A stretch of DNA of 64,000 nt from CAZQHK01 sp964593455 (GCA_964593455.1 CAZQHK010000019.1:26296-90295), one strand, 5' to 3'; positions 32,572 through 41,213 are shown, counted from the stretch's first letter. Numbers and translations: made by a program. The notes: generated by a model from the sequence alone, not told the origin.

Positions 32572-34665
32572 ATGCTGAAACTCGGTGTGGATGTCGGAGG
32601 AACGTTTACCGACCTGGTGGTGTTCGACCAGCAGACCGGTGAAACTCGTCTCCTAAAATCATCCACCACCCCGCGGGACCCGAGCCGGGGTGTCCTCCAC
32701 ATCGTCGGCCAGCTTGATACCCGGGATAAAACGGTTGAATCTATGGTGCATGCCTCGACGGTGGGCACCAACCTGTTCTTAGGGCAGACCGGGCTTAGAA
32801 TCCCGAGAGGGGCTTTGGTCACCACCGCCGGATTCAGAGATATCCTGGAGATAGGACGCCAGAAACGTCCCGAACTTTATAACCTGTTTTTTGAGCGGCC
32901 CCAACCCTTGATACCGCGTCGTTTACGATTCACTTTGACAGAGCGCATGGACTACCGCGGACGGATTTTGCAGGCCATCAAAAACGAGGAACTTGAAAAC
33001 CTGCTTCAGCGATTGGAAGAAGAAGATATCGAGACAGTAGCCATCGTTTTTCTACATGCCTACGCAAATCCGGCTCATGAATTGATTGTAAAGGATTTTC
33101 TGAAAAACCGCCTGCCCGATGTCGCCATCAGCACCTCTCATGAGGTAGACCCCGAGTACCGCGAGTTCGAACGAACCAGTACCACGGTGGTGAACAGCCT
33201 ACTCATCCCCGTTATCTCTCGCTATTTGGATAAGATCACCAGCGGCCTAACGAAGCTCAAGATAGATACTCCCGTGTTTATCATGCAATCAAACGGCGGT
33301 CTGGCTACCACGGAAACGGCCTCACGCCTGCCGGTGGCAACCATCGAGTCAGGACCGGCTACGGGCGTTACCGCCGCGGTTTATTGGGGAAAACAACTTA
33401 CACTGGAGAACATATTGAGCTTCGACATGGGCGGTACGACAGCCAAAGCGGGAGCCGTTATCGGCGGGGTTCCGCAGATGGTCGGCGAGTATGAAGTGGG
33501 GGGCGCTGTTCACGCCGGCAGAACCGTTAAAGGAAGCGGTTATCCCGTCAGGTACCCGTTTGTCGACCTGGCCGAGGTGAGTGGCGGTGGCGGGACCATT
33601 GCCTGGCTCGAGCAAGATTTGCAGATTCGAGTCGGACCCGTTAGCGCCGGGGCCGATCCCGGACCGGCCTGCTACGGGAAGGGAGGTGATGATCCAACCG
33701 TCACTGATGCCAACCTGTTGCTGGGACGTCTCAATCCCGAAGGACTTTCGGGCGGAGAAATCAAACTTTTTCCCAAGTTGGCCGAGCAGGCTATCAGGAA
33801 AAAACTCGCTGATCCTCTTGGAATATCCGTGGTCCGCGCTGCTCACGGAATACTGGAGATAGTTAACCAGCACATGATGCGGGCCCTCCGGCTGGTCTCG
33901 ATCGAACGAGGTTATGATCCGAGGTCTTTCACCATGCTGGCCTTCGGAGGCAGCGGTCCTATGCATGCCGCCTTCCTGGCCGAAACCCTTGACATAGAAA
34001 CCATCTATATTCCACCAAACTGCGGAGTTTTCTCCGCCTACGGCCTTCTGTTGGCCGACTTCCGGCACGATCTGGCAAAGAGCCTTCTCGTCACCGCGTG
34101 TGATGACGCCCTGGCCCGTGTTGAAGAACTCCACGCCGAGCTGGAACGGGAAGCGGCCGGGATACTGCGCTCGGAAGGATTCGCACCGGAACAAAACGTG
34201 GTAGAACGAAGGCTTGACATGCGGTATATCGGACAATCTTTCGAGTTGACCGTTCCCATGAAAAAAACCTTACAGGACACGATTACCCTTTTCCATTCAC
34301 GACACCGGGAAATATACGGATACGCCACCTCGGATGAGCCCGTTGAAATAGTGAACGTGCGTCTGGCGGCTCGGGGTATAACGAAAAAGCCCGTGGTCAA
34401 GCCCGTCGAGACACACGCGGCAGAATCAAACGACAGCCCGATAACGGCCATGAGAAACGTGTATTTTCATCAAACCGGCTGGGTTGATACTCCAATTTAC
34501 TCTCGAGTCGATCTCAGACCCGGCAACCTTGTCGACGGCCCCTCGATTATCGAGCAGTTCGATGCCACCACGGTGGTTCCCCAAAACTGGAACGCCCGGG
34601 TCGATCAGTTATTAAACCTTCGTTTGTCTCAGAATGATGCTGCCCCTGGAGAGAAAATCACATGA
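32572..34665 (+). CDS. hyuA: Hydantoinase/5-oxoprolinase subunit A (HyuA-type)
   Basis: 697 residues. The actin-like ATPase start GVDVGGTFTD (5-14), MVHASTVGTN, LSFDMGGTTAK and GYDPRSFTMLAFGGSGPMHA (quoted in part) are the family landmarks. With subunit B it forms an ATP-dependent enzyme opening hydantoin or 5-oxoproline-type rings, or in relatives carboxylating acetone or acetophenone. Which of these cannot be said, since the gamma subunit of acetone carboxylase is absent here. The ATG at 32572 is 26 nt after the response regulator. It overlaps subunit B by 4 nt (ATGA), the usual arrangement. Confidence 0.93.
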   Translation: MLKLGVDVGGTFTDLVVFDQQTGETRLLKSSTTPRDPSRGVLHIVGQLDTRDKTVESMVHASTVGTNLFLGQTGLRIPRGALVTTAGFRDILEIGRQKRPELYNLFFERPQPLIPRRLRFTLTERMDYRGRILQAIKNEELENLLQRLEEEDIETVAIVFLHAYANPAHELIVKDFLKNRLPDVAISTSHEVDPEYREFERTSTTVVNSLLIPVISRYLDKITSGLTKLKIDTPVFIMQSNGGLATTETASRLPVATIESGPATGVTAAVYWGKQLTLENILSFDMGGTTAKAGAVIGGVPQMVGEYEVGGAVHAGRTVKGSGYPVRYPFVDLAEVSGGGGTIAWLEQDLQIRVGPVSAGADPGPACYGKGGDDPTVTDANLLLGRLNPEGLSGGEIKLFPKLAEQAIRKKLADPLGISVVRAAHGILEIVNQHMMRALRLVSIERGYDPRSFTMLAFGGSGPMHAAFLAETLDIETIYIPPNCGVFSAYGLLLADFRHDLAKSLLVTACDDALARVEELHAELEREAAGILRSEGFAPEQNVVERRLDMRYIGQSFELTVPMKKTLQDTITLFHSRHREIYGYATSDEPVEIVNVRLAARGITKKPVVKPVETHAAESNDSPITAMRNVYFHQTGWVDTPIYSRVDLRPGNLVDGPSIIEQFDATTVVPQNWNARVDQLLNLRLSQNDAAPGEKIT

Positions 34666-36263
34666 TTCTTGATCCCGTAACAGTGGAGGTTATCGGCAAC
34701 GCCCTCGGTTACACTGCCGAGGAGATGGGCATCGCCCTGAGAAACGCTGCCTACTCGCATAATATCAAAGAGCGGATGGACCACTCCTGCGCCCTGTTCG
34801 ATAGCAGTGGAAAGCTGCTGGCACAGGCTGAACACATCCCCGTTCATCTCGGATCCCTTCCCTGGGGAGTCAAGAACACCATCCTGTACCTCAAGACCCG
34901 TTCCATCCCCCTACTCCCCCAGGACATCGTCATGGTGAACGACCCGTATATCGCCGGGACCCACCTGAACGACATGACGCTTGTTAAGCCGATTTTTCAT
35001 GGAGACAAGTTGGTGGCGTTTAGCGCCAATAAAGCTCATCACATAGATGTGGGCGGCATCGCTCCCGGAAGCATATCCATGCGTGCAACAACACTCGAGC
35101 AGGAAGGCCTGATCATCGCACCGGTAAAAGTGATCGAAGGAGGTGTGCCATGTGAACCGGTTCGTGACCGGTTCATCAGCCAGGTAAGAAATCCGGACAT
35201 CGCTCTCGGCGACCTCCGGGCCCAGATAGCTGCCGTAAACCTTGGTGAAAAAAGGGTGATTGAGCTCTTTGAACGATACGGCCCGGAGACCATATCAGGT
35301 GTTTTCGGAGAACTCCTCCGGCGGGGTGAAAAGCGCATGATCCACAGCCTACAGGCTATTCCACCGGGGATCTACCGGGCCGAAGACTGCCTGGAGGACA
35401 TCACCGGGACAGGCAATCTTACCTGGATTCGGGTCAGCCTGACACGGTCCGCTGAGAAACTGCTCATCGACTTTGAGGGGACCGATCCCCAGGTGACCAC
35501 GCCGCTCAATGCCGTTTTCGGCGTTACGTTATCGGCTTCTTATTTCGCGGTAAAATCGGTTATTGCCGCTGAAAACCCCCTTAACGAAGGTGATCTGAAA
35601 CCGCTCCGGATCACCGCCCCGGAAGGTTCGCTAGTCAATCCCAGGAGATCCGCACCGGTGGCGGGAGGGAACCTGGAAACCTCTCAGCGCATTGCCGATA
35701 CGGTGTTTAAAGCCCTGATATTGGCACTGCCCGGCCGGGTTCCCGCCGCGGCCCACGGTAGTATGAACAATGTCATCGTGGGGGGAGACGACCCAGAGCG
35801 CAACCGGTCGTTTGTGTACTATGAAACAATCGGTGGCGGAAGTGGCGGCCGGCCGGGTAAAGCGGGAGTCGACGGTATCCAGTGCAATATGACCAATACC
35901 ATGAACACTCCAATCGAAGCCATGGAACAATATTATCCACTGCTCTTCAAACGCTACGAGGTGCGGGAAGGGACCGGAGGCGCCGGGCGGTGGCCAGGCG
36001 GATGTGGAATAGTGCGGTCATGGACCCTGCTCGCTCCATCGGCAGAAATAACTGTCCTGGGAGACCGTACCAAAGTGCCTCCCTGGGGAGCGGCCGGAGG
36101 AGAACCGGGAACCCCGGGAACCTACCAGGTACATCACCGTGACGGCTCGGTGGAGCAGCTGAGCAGCAAAAGTACGCTGACAATCAACAAACACGACTCG
36201 CTGGTTATCGAAACGCCGGGAGGCGGTGGATACGGTAAACACGAACCATCTTCGGCCGATTAA
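34662..36263 (+). CDS. hyuB: Hydantoinase/5-oxoprolinase subunit B (HyuB-type)
   Basis: 533 residues with the normal landmarks of the B subunit: SHNIKERMDHSCALFD, HLGSLPWGVKN, NDPYIAGTHLNDM, HHIDVGGIAPGSIS and near the end ETIGGGSGGRPGKAGVDG and GGTGGAGRWPGG-like glycine-rich loops. It works as a complex with the A subunit. The start overlaps the A-subunit stop. The operon seems to consist only of the two subunits, and a pyroglutamyl-peptidase homologue lies 1.8 kb downstream. That would make 5-oxoproline metabolism an attractive theme (release by peptidase, hydrolysis by oxoprolinase), though the sequence alone does not prove it. Confidence 0.93.
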   Translation: MILDPVTVEVIGNALGYTAEEMGIALRNAAYSHNIKERMDHSCALFDSSGKLLAQAEHIPVHLGSLPWGVKNTILYLKTRSIPLLPQDIVMVNDPYIAGTHLNDMTLVKPIFHGDKLVAFSANKAHHIDVGGIAPGSISMRATTLEQEGLIIAPVKVIEGGVPCEPVRDRFISQVRNPDIALGDLRAQIAAVNLGEKRVIELFERYGPETISGVFGELLRRGEKRMIHSLQAIPPGIYRAEDCLEDITGTGNLTWIRVSLTRSAEKLLIDFEGTDPQVTTPLNAVFGVTLSASYFAVKSVIAAENPLNEGDLKPLRITAPEGSLVNPRRSAPVAGGNLETSQRIADTVFKALILALPGRVPAAAHGSMNNVIVGGDDPERNRSFVYYETIGGGSGGRPGKAGVDGIQCNMTNTMNTPIEAMEQYYPLLFKRYEVREGTGGAGRWPGGCGIVRSWTLLAPSAEITVLGDRTKVPPWGAAGGEPGTPGTYQVHHRDGSVEQLSSKSTLTINKHDSLVIETPGGGGYGKHEPSSAD

Positions 36264-36299
36264 TTATCATGACATCCTGATCAACTATTATTTTTTTGT

Positions 36300-36327
36300 T
36301 TGCCATTTACCTATATCCGATTATAAT
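36300..36327 (+). promoter_or_regulatory. Candidate sigma-70-type promoter
   Basis: TTGCCA (36300-36305), 16-nt spacer, TATAAT (36322-36327), 32 nt upstream of the ATG at 36360. Confidence 0.45.
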
Positions 36328-36359
36328 TGAAGAAAGAAAAATATAGATAGGAACCTATT

Positions 36360-36614
36360 ATGCCAATTCGTGACCGGAGGAAATTCCTGCTGGACGATCC
36401 CAAGGGAAAAGCCCGTAAAGCGCTTCTCACAGGAGACAGGAAAGCAAAAGGTGAACGAGAGTATACTTTTAGATGGATTCAATCACGCATCGGGCCGGCT
36501 CTGCGAATAAAAGAAACCAAAGGAGAGAAAACCCGGCACATTACCATCCTGCAAAAAAAACTACCGCAGTTCATAGAGGACCTCAAGGAAATATCAAAAA
36601 CCGTCAGGTACTGA
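36360..36614 (+). CDS. Small basic protein, possibly PUR-like nucleic-acid binding
   Basis: 84 residues, rich in Lys and Arg. The C-terminal 45 residues (TFRWIQSRIGPALRIKETKG, then ITILQKKLPQFIEDLKEI) have the beta-beta-beta-alpha rhythm and spacing of a PUR-alpha repeat, as in DUF3276 proteins, which bind single-stranded nucleic acid. This is a pattern-level resemblance, not a firm assignment. TAGGA about 8 nt before the ATG serves as Shine-Dalgarno and a promoter lies just upstream, so it seems to have its own transcript. Confidence 0.7.
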   Translation: MPIRDRRKFLLDDPKGKARKALLTGDRKAKGEREYTFRWIQSRIGPALRIKETKGEKTRHITILQKKLPQFIEDLKEISKTVRY

Positions 36615-36793
36615 ACACGGCAGCCGTTTGATCAGGATATCTCACGATTTACGGTGAACTTGTCTGAGTTACATCTCCGGACGTTTTAAAAACCCTGATT
36701 TTATTGACGCAACTCCGGCCGTATGGTACGGTGAATTTAGTCCTTTTTCTATTGAAGTTATATCCCCGAGCAAGAGACTATCCACGATCCGGA

Positions 36794-38005
36794 ATGGGCG
36801 AAATCATGAATTCGAAGCCATATGATTCGGATACTCCTGGGAAACCGAACGACTCTTCGTCTGAGCCCGGCGACAATTCGGTACAAGATGGTGTCGGAGA
36901 CGATTTCTCCGATTTAGAAGAAGGCCCTTCCATGGAAGAAATCCTGGCGAAAGTCAGGGAACAGTTCGGCGAAGTGTCAGAGAGAGACGCCAGTCACTAC
37001 ACCATTAATCTCGAATCCCTCATCTTCATCTACCAGAACTACCGCGATCACCTGGTAGATAACCGTCACCGCTCGCTCCAGGAACGGACCGACATGTATC
37101 TCAGCGCTTGCGACGAGAAGATATTCGATCACTTCATGAGTTGTTACAGCCGTTGCGTAAAGGACACCGAGCACCGTATAACGCTGAAAAAAAACCACAC
37201 GATCTCTTTCACTGAATTCACCCATAACATTATGAGAACCCTTGAAACCATCGACCCGGACTTCAATTTCCAATACGTCAGCTTCATGCAGTCCCTGCGC
37301 TCGGAGATGGCCGAGGTAAATGAAAGCCTGCAGGAAAAGATTGAACTGCTGGGTATGAAAGAGTTCTTGCAGATGGAAGTCGACAGCAAACGGGAGAGCC
37401 TGCATAATTCCAACCCCGAGTTTCTGGATTTTTTTGACGGAATCATGAAACATGACGAGAAACTTGTTTCGAATATTAACGACCATGATTTCCTAGACCT
37501 GCTGCTTGATTTTAAGAAACGGAACTATTTCCGGCGTATGATAATCATCAGACTGGCCCTGGAAAAAAACGAATCAAAGAACCTGGTGTTTCTGTTGATG
37601 GACCGTGGTTACCACGTTGGTTTCTGGTTTATAAATCCCAAAGGAGAAGCGTACCAGACCTGTGACTCGTTGTACAAAGAGGTGGAAAGAACCAGGATTC
37701 CCTTCACCAACGGGGTTATCTACAACTACCAGGACCACTATGCGAAAATCGACTGCCGCTTCAGACCGATAATTACGGATGACGATTTGCCTGAATGGAT
37801 CGTCAGGTATAAAGTGATAACTGCCATTCTGACCGAGTTGGAGCTTGACAATAATGGAATCTACACCATCATCCGGAGGACCAGATTGGACCCGTCAAAT
37901 TTTGGTGTCCTGGCCGCCCGTACTGCCTGGAACGCCCGCGAGTTTTGGGACTTAACCAGAGAAGATTTCAACCGTGCCCGGAGACGATTTTCCATTAGAA
38001 ACTGA
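36794..38005 (+). CDS. Unrecognised mostly helical cytoplasmic protein
   Basis: About 403 residues with no signal peptide or membrane segment. The N-terminal 45 residues are Ser/Asp/Glu/Pro-rich and likely disordered, followed by SMEEILAKVREQFGEV and then a long helical domain (about 70-270). The last 130 residues contain more beta structure (YHVGFWFINPKGEAYQ, GVIYNYQDHYAKIDCRF). I do not recognise a family or catalytic motif. The start is uncertain among ATG 36794, ATG 36806 and a longer reading from 36704 whose extra 30 residues look non-coding. A strong 17-bp hairpin follows the stop. Confidence 0.75.
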   Translation: MGEIMNSKPYDSDTPGKPNDSSSEPGDNSVQDGVGDDFSDLEEGPSMEEILAKVREQFGEVSERDASHYTINLESLIFIYQNYRDHLVDNRHRSLQERTDMYLSACDEKIFDHFMSCYSRCVKDTEHRITLKKNHTISFTEFTHNIMRTLETIDPDFNFQYVSFMQSLRSEMAEVNESLQEKIELLGMKEFLQMEVDSKRESLHNSNPEFLDFFDGIMKHDEKLVSNINDHDFLDLLLDFKKRNYFRRMIIIRLALEKNESKNLVFLLMDRGYHVGFWFINPKGEAYQTCDSLYKEVERTRIPFTNGVIYNYQDHYAKIDCRFRPIITDDDLPEWIVRYKVITAILTELELDNNGIYTIIRRTRLDPSNFGVLAARTAWNAREFWDLTREDFNRARRRFSIRN

Positions 38006-38013
38006 TTCGTTAA

Positions 38014-38055
38014 AACCTGGAAAATGCAGTTGACTGCTACTGCATTTTCCGGGTT
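38014..38055 (+). terminator. Strong hairpin between the orphan gene and the peptidase gene
   Basis: AACCTGGAAAATGCAGT (38014-38030) pairs with ACTGCATTTTCCGGGTT (38039-38055) over 17 bp with one G-T wobble and an 8-nt loop. There is no T run on the plus strand, but the minus strand reads into TTTTAA. The downstream Shine-Dalgarno (AGAGGAGG) begins 2 nt after it. It could be a terminator, a processing site or an mRNA-stability element. Confidence 0.55.
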
Positions 38056-38070
38056 AAGAGGAGGAATACA

Positions 38071-38736
38071 TTGGCTAAACGTAAGCATGGACAGCGAGTA
38101 AATCACCAGAACAGTAAGGACCCTGTCCGTGTCCTGCTGACCGGGTTTAAGCCGTATAGAAAGATCACTCTCAACACCTCGGAAACGGTAGTGACCGCGC
38201 TTCGGAAAGATGATCTTGCAGGGCTCGATCTTCACACCGCCGTGCTACCGGTTTCTTTCAAGCAGGCCCCCCGGAAAATCATCTCGCTGATTGAAGATGT
38301 CCGTTCGGACATTATCATCATGCTGGGGATCGCTTCAAAAACAACTTCGTTGAGAATAGAAAAGGCGGCGATGAACGTTCACGATCGGAGCGGCCGGAAT
38401 AAAGACATACCCATCGTCCCGGAAGGCCCGGCAGCGTTCTTCACCAACTGGCCGGTCAAACGGCTGCTGACAGCGTTGAAACGGGCAAAGATACCCGCAT
38501 CACTCTCATATCACGCCGGCACGTACGTATGTAATTATACGTTTTATTCAGTCGCACGGCACTTAACCACCACTAATCAGGACACACTTTTTGGATTTGT
38601 GCATCTACCCTGTCTGCCCGAGGAAGCCGTCAATCTTGGAGCCAAGAATCACGGCAGCATGAGCCTGGAACTGGCTGTAAAAGGTGTAGAGGTTATCATT
38701 CGTGAACTGGTTAAGATAACACGAAAAATGCAGTAG
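38071..38736 (+). CDS. Pyroglutamyl-peptidase I homologue (peptidase C15)
   Basis: 221 residues. The family's catalytic triad is in place: Glu97 (RIEKAAMN), Cys154 (GTYVCN) and His178 (FVHLP), with LTGFKPY near the start. The enzyme removes N-terminal pyroglutamate from peptides in the cytoplasm. The start is TTG 38071 with AGAGGAGG at ideal distance. The first 17 residues are basic and precede the usual family start. It is convergent with a secreted-protein gene (18 nt apart). Released 5-oxoproline could feed the HyuA/HyuB complex encoded upstream (inference). Confidence 0.88.
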   Translation: MAKRKHGQRVNHQNSKDPVRVLLTGFKPYRKITLNTSETVVTALRKDDLAGLDLHTAVLPVSFKQAPRKIISLIEDVRSDIIIMLGIASKTTSLRIEKAAMNVHDRSGRNKDIPIVPEGPAAFFTNWPVKRLLTALKRAKIPASLSYHAGTYVCNYTFYSVARHLTTTNQDTLFGFVHLPCLPEEAVNLGAKNHGSMSLELAVKGVEVIIRELVKITRKMQ

Positions 38737-38754
38737 TTTTCCACATCTGGCGGT

Positions 38755-39645
38755 TCACGGACACGGCACGCACGGATCGTCACCGGTTGGCTTCGGTGCG
38801 ATGGTTCGCGCCGGTTCTGAAGAGCGCGGTTCTTTCCTGCGGCTTCCCGAACCTCGTTCGATCCCGGTTTTCCTCTTCGTACCGGAAGCGTCCGTTTCCC
38901 AGAATTTCTCTTTCACCGGCGGGCACTTGATTATGCCGGGAGGAACGAAATCGGGATCGACTTCGGGGTCAACCCGCTGTGGGCAGACGGGATTCTCAAG
39001 CCTGATATGATACTCGTAGAGAGAGAGATCCGAACTGGCCAGGTCGCGCAGAACGAAGAAACTGTCGTCTTCTTTCTGCTCCTTTTTTTCCGGCTTTCCC
39101 TCTCCATCATGATGAATGTACACATGGACATTAACGTTGACGTTCAAGCCTCCAGGAGGAGTTCCTAACGGAACGCGAACCGGGCGCCGGGGGACTTCCA
39201 CCGGCCATGGGCCTTCCCTGAGGTTAATCCCTTCCAGCAGAAGTACGAACTTTCCGCTGGAAACCGGTCCCATGTCAAGGCTGAACTCGAATCCCACTCC
39301 CGATATCAAACGGCTGAATTCCGTCCGGGCCCATACGGGATCGAGAAATGCCTGAATGTATCCTCTTCCCTCGCCGCGCGTCACCTCAACTTCGCCCACA
39401 CAGGTCGATTCTTCGGGAACAGATGGATTTTTAGGGATAGGAGTCCAGAAGAAGAGCCTGACGGTAGCGGAAGGAGCCGATTCCAGGTGGTAGTCGAAAT
39501 ATACCGTGAAAGGCTTGCCGGATTCAAGTCGACCGGTCCAGTTGAACTGTTTGATGAAATCAACAGCCGCCAGGGCGGCAGGAAACAGGTTCAAAATAAC
39601 TATGACGGCAACCAGCGTGCTTATCCGTGACCGATTACAGTTCAT
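38755..39645 (-). CDS. Exported protein of unknown function, Pro-rich C-terminus
   Basis: 296 residues with a clear signal peptide (about 1-27, ending PAALA-AVDF). The N-terminal 160 residues are beta-rich (PFTVYFDYHLESAPSATVRL, GKFVLLLEGINL). A GGLNVNVNVHVYIHH stretch with alternating Asn-Val follows, and the last 70 residues are charged and Pro-rich with paired Cys (CPPVKEK; CVPCP at the very end). I do not recognise the family. ATG 39645 is chosen since AGGTGG lies 5 nt upstream; GTG 39654 would overlap that Shine-Dalgarno. Confidence 0.78.
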   Translation of the reverse strand: MNCNRSRISTLVAVIVILNLFPAALAAVDFIKQFNWTGRLESGKPFTVYFDYHLESAPSATVRLFFWTPIPKNPSVPEESTCVGEVEVTRGEGRGYIQAFLDPVWARTEFSRLISGVGFEFSLDMGPVSSGKFVLLLEGINLREGPWPVEVPRRPVRVPLGTPPGGLNVNVNVHVYIHHDGEGKPEKKEQKEDDSFFVLRDLASSDLSLYEYHIRLENPVCPQRVDPEVDPDFVPPGIIKCPPVKEKFWETDASGTKRKTGIERGSGSRRKEPRSSEPARTIAPKPTGDDPCVPCP

Positions 39646-39771
39646 AAATTCCACCTGCCAGCGTATAAATTTCCATCTTGATTATAAGGTAGTTTGGTCG
39701 ATCCATCAACCGCCTCGACCGGGGAACCAAGCATACTTTCTACACTTTTGATCCAGAGGAGGTGGAACGTG

Positions 39772-39808
39772 AAAACGGGCGGCATCCGTAAGACGCTGCC
39801 CGTTTTTT
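39772..39808 (+). terminator. Rho-independent terminator, probably bidirectional
   Basis: AAAACGGGCGGC (39772-39783) pairs with GCTGCCCGTTTT (39795-39806) over 12 bp with one wobble, 11-nt loop, followed by further T. On the plus strand it ends in TTTTTT; on the minus strand in TTTT. It lies 53 nt after the stop of the minus-strand Cys-rich protein gene. A short 31-codon frame with a good Shine-Dalgarno (GTG 39768) runs through it but is not convincing as a gene. Confidence 0.65.
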
Positions 39809-39860
39809 GTAGACCGAATCTATCTATAGTTCCGATCTGTCCCCCTACGACTCCTCTTCT

Positions 39861-40865
39861 TTAGAAGATGAGGAACCGGCGTTTAAATTCGTATATCACC
39901 GTACCGTCACCGTGGCAGGTGTCGCAGCGGACGTACTTGTTCACATAACCGTTTCCGCGACAGAACGAGCAGGGCCGGTAGCCGCCGTTACCGTCAGGTA
40001 TGTGTCCTGAACCGCCACAGGCCGTGCACTGAACGTTTTTCCAGTAATGCCCGTGTCCGTTACAGGTCTGGCAGCTCACTTCGTGCTGCTCGATTTTGTA
40101 ATCGCTTTGGAACTCCTTCATGTTGTACCGGCTGAAGATCAAGTGGCTGTCGGCCTGTGACACGCCCCAGGCGTAATCGCGGCGGTCCTTGAACAGGTCC
40201 TCTTCGATGCCTTGCCCCTTGCCGAACTCCTGCCGCTTGTAAACGGTCTTGCCGGTCTTCTTGTCAATGATGATGAACCGGTAAGCGTCGCCCTCGCCAT
40301 CCCATCTGAACTCGACGTTATTTTCTTCTGAGAGTTCGATCCTGCCGGACACCGGGCTGACCAGAACCGGTTTGTAAAGCGCTTCGGGAAGCTCGTAGCC
40401 TTTGGCCATGATGAACTTAACCGTGCAGGTAACTTCCACGGTAGCCATCCACTTTTTGGAGAGGTGCAGCACGCAGGTGTATCCATTGGGGCTCTTCTCT
40501 TCCCACCGGATACCGCCTTTGCCCTCGATGGACACGATCTCACGCCGGACCAGCAGGTAGCCCTCGTCGAGCAGGTCACTGGGTGCGGTGAAACGGTCGT
40601 TGAAGTCCTGGGAGCTGGAGAACCAACCCTTTTTATGCGTCACCTGGGCTGTCACCGCTACCATATCCGCGCCGAGAGACTCGGTATCTATTACCTGAAA
40701 ATCCTCATCGATGTCTTCCCTCACGTTTACGACTCTGAACATCGCCTCGCTGTTAGCAGCCTGTTCCTCCTGTAAAACAACCTCGTCAGCCGTCACCGCG
40801 GTAGCGGCGAACAGCACCATCATCAGTACCATTAAACCCTTCATCAATTTCCTCATCTGGTTCAT
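39861..40865 (-). CDS. Exported protein with DnaJ-like Cys-rich zinc domain
   Basis: 334 residues. The signal peptide (about 1-26) ends TAVTA-DE. A first domain (30-160) and a beta-sandwich-like second domain (165-265, PVLVSPVSGRIELSEENNVEFRW) precede four CxxC pairs at the C-terminus: CQTCNGHG, CTACGGSG, CSFCRGNG, CDTCHGDG. This repeated CxxCxGxG is the zinc-binding hairpin of DnaJ, normally a cytoplasmic chaperone element. I therefore expect two zinc ions bound outside the cytoplasm, perhaps in protein-substrate binding (inference). AAGGAGGAAGC gives a strong Shine-Dalgarno for the ATG at 40865. It probably ends at the terminator near 39800. Confidence 0.85.
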   Translation of the reverse strand: MNQMRKLMKGLMVLMMVLFAATAVTADEVVLQEEQAANSEAMFRVVNVREDIDEDFQVIDTESLGADMVAVTAQVTHKKGWFSSSQDFNDRFTAPSDLLDEGYLLVRREIVSIEGKGGIRWEEKSPNGYTCVLHLSKKWMATVEVTCTVKFIMAKGYELPEALYKPVLVSPVSGRIELSEENNVEFRWDGEGDAYRFIIIDKKTGKTVYKRQEFGKGQGIEEDLFKDRRDYAWGVSQADSHLIFSRYNMKEFQSDYKIEQHEVSCQTCNGHGHYWKNVQCTACGGSGHIPDGNGGYRPCSFCRGNGYVNKYVRCDTCHGDGTVIYEFKRRFLIF

Positions 40866-41008
40866 GTTTTGCTTCCTCCTTCATTTTTTCCTTTTTTTCA
40901 AGCTCACATCCAGTGTACAGGGAAAAAATTAACTCCACTACTTACAAGCCACTTACAATTCCGCTTACAAAAATAACGTTTGTAAGTGATGGGAGCTGAG
41001 TGGGTGTC

Positions 41009-41140
41009 CAAGCAAGAAGTGTGGTTTGAGATTTTTACCTGGGTGGAGCCTGGTTCCTCCCTCTAAACGTATGGGTAAACATTGAGACATAGCGTGAGCC
41101 GGGTGGTCCCGCCCTCAAGCAAGAAGCGTGGAAAGTTAAG
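41009..41140 (-). repeat. Dispersed intergenic repeat, copy B (inverted)
   Basis: Read on the minus strand it follows copy A closely: CTTAACTTTCCACGCTTC, GGGCGGGACCACCCGG, CTCACGCTATGTCTCAATG, then CCAGGCT and GGTAAAAATCTCAAA. Both ends carry CAAGCAAGAAG-Y-GTGG (41009-41024 and 41116-41131) as direct repeats 107 nt apart. Confidence 0.85.
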
Positions 41141-41179
41141 GGGAGATGTTATAGATGTGAAATTCTATGATATGATCGT

Positions 41180-41213
41180 ATAACTTCAAAGTTATAATAT
41201 AAGAATATATAAT
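41180..41213 (+). promoter_or_regulatory. Inverted repeat overlapping a candidate promoter
   Basis: ATAACTT-CA-AAGTTAT (41180-41195), a perfect 7-bp inverted repeat, covers TTCAAA (41185-41190), which lies 17 nt before TATAAT (41208-41213). The methyltransferase ATG is at 41238. The geometry suits a repressor operator. Confidence 0.4.

Noticed and set aside
39768..39863. A 31-codon frame with a good Shine-Dalgarno (GAGGAGGTG) starting at GTG 39768
   Set aside because: It reads straight through the terminator hairpin and its product shows no recognisable structure; the Shine-Dalgarno may be left over from a lost gene.
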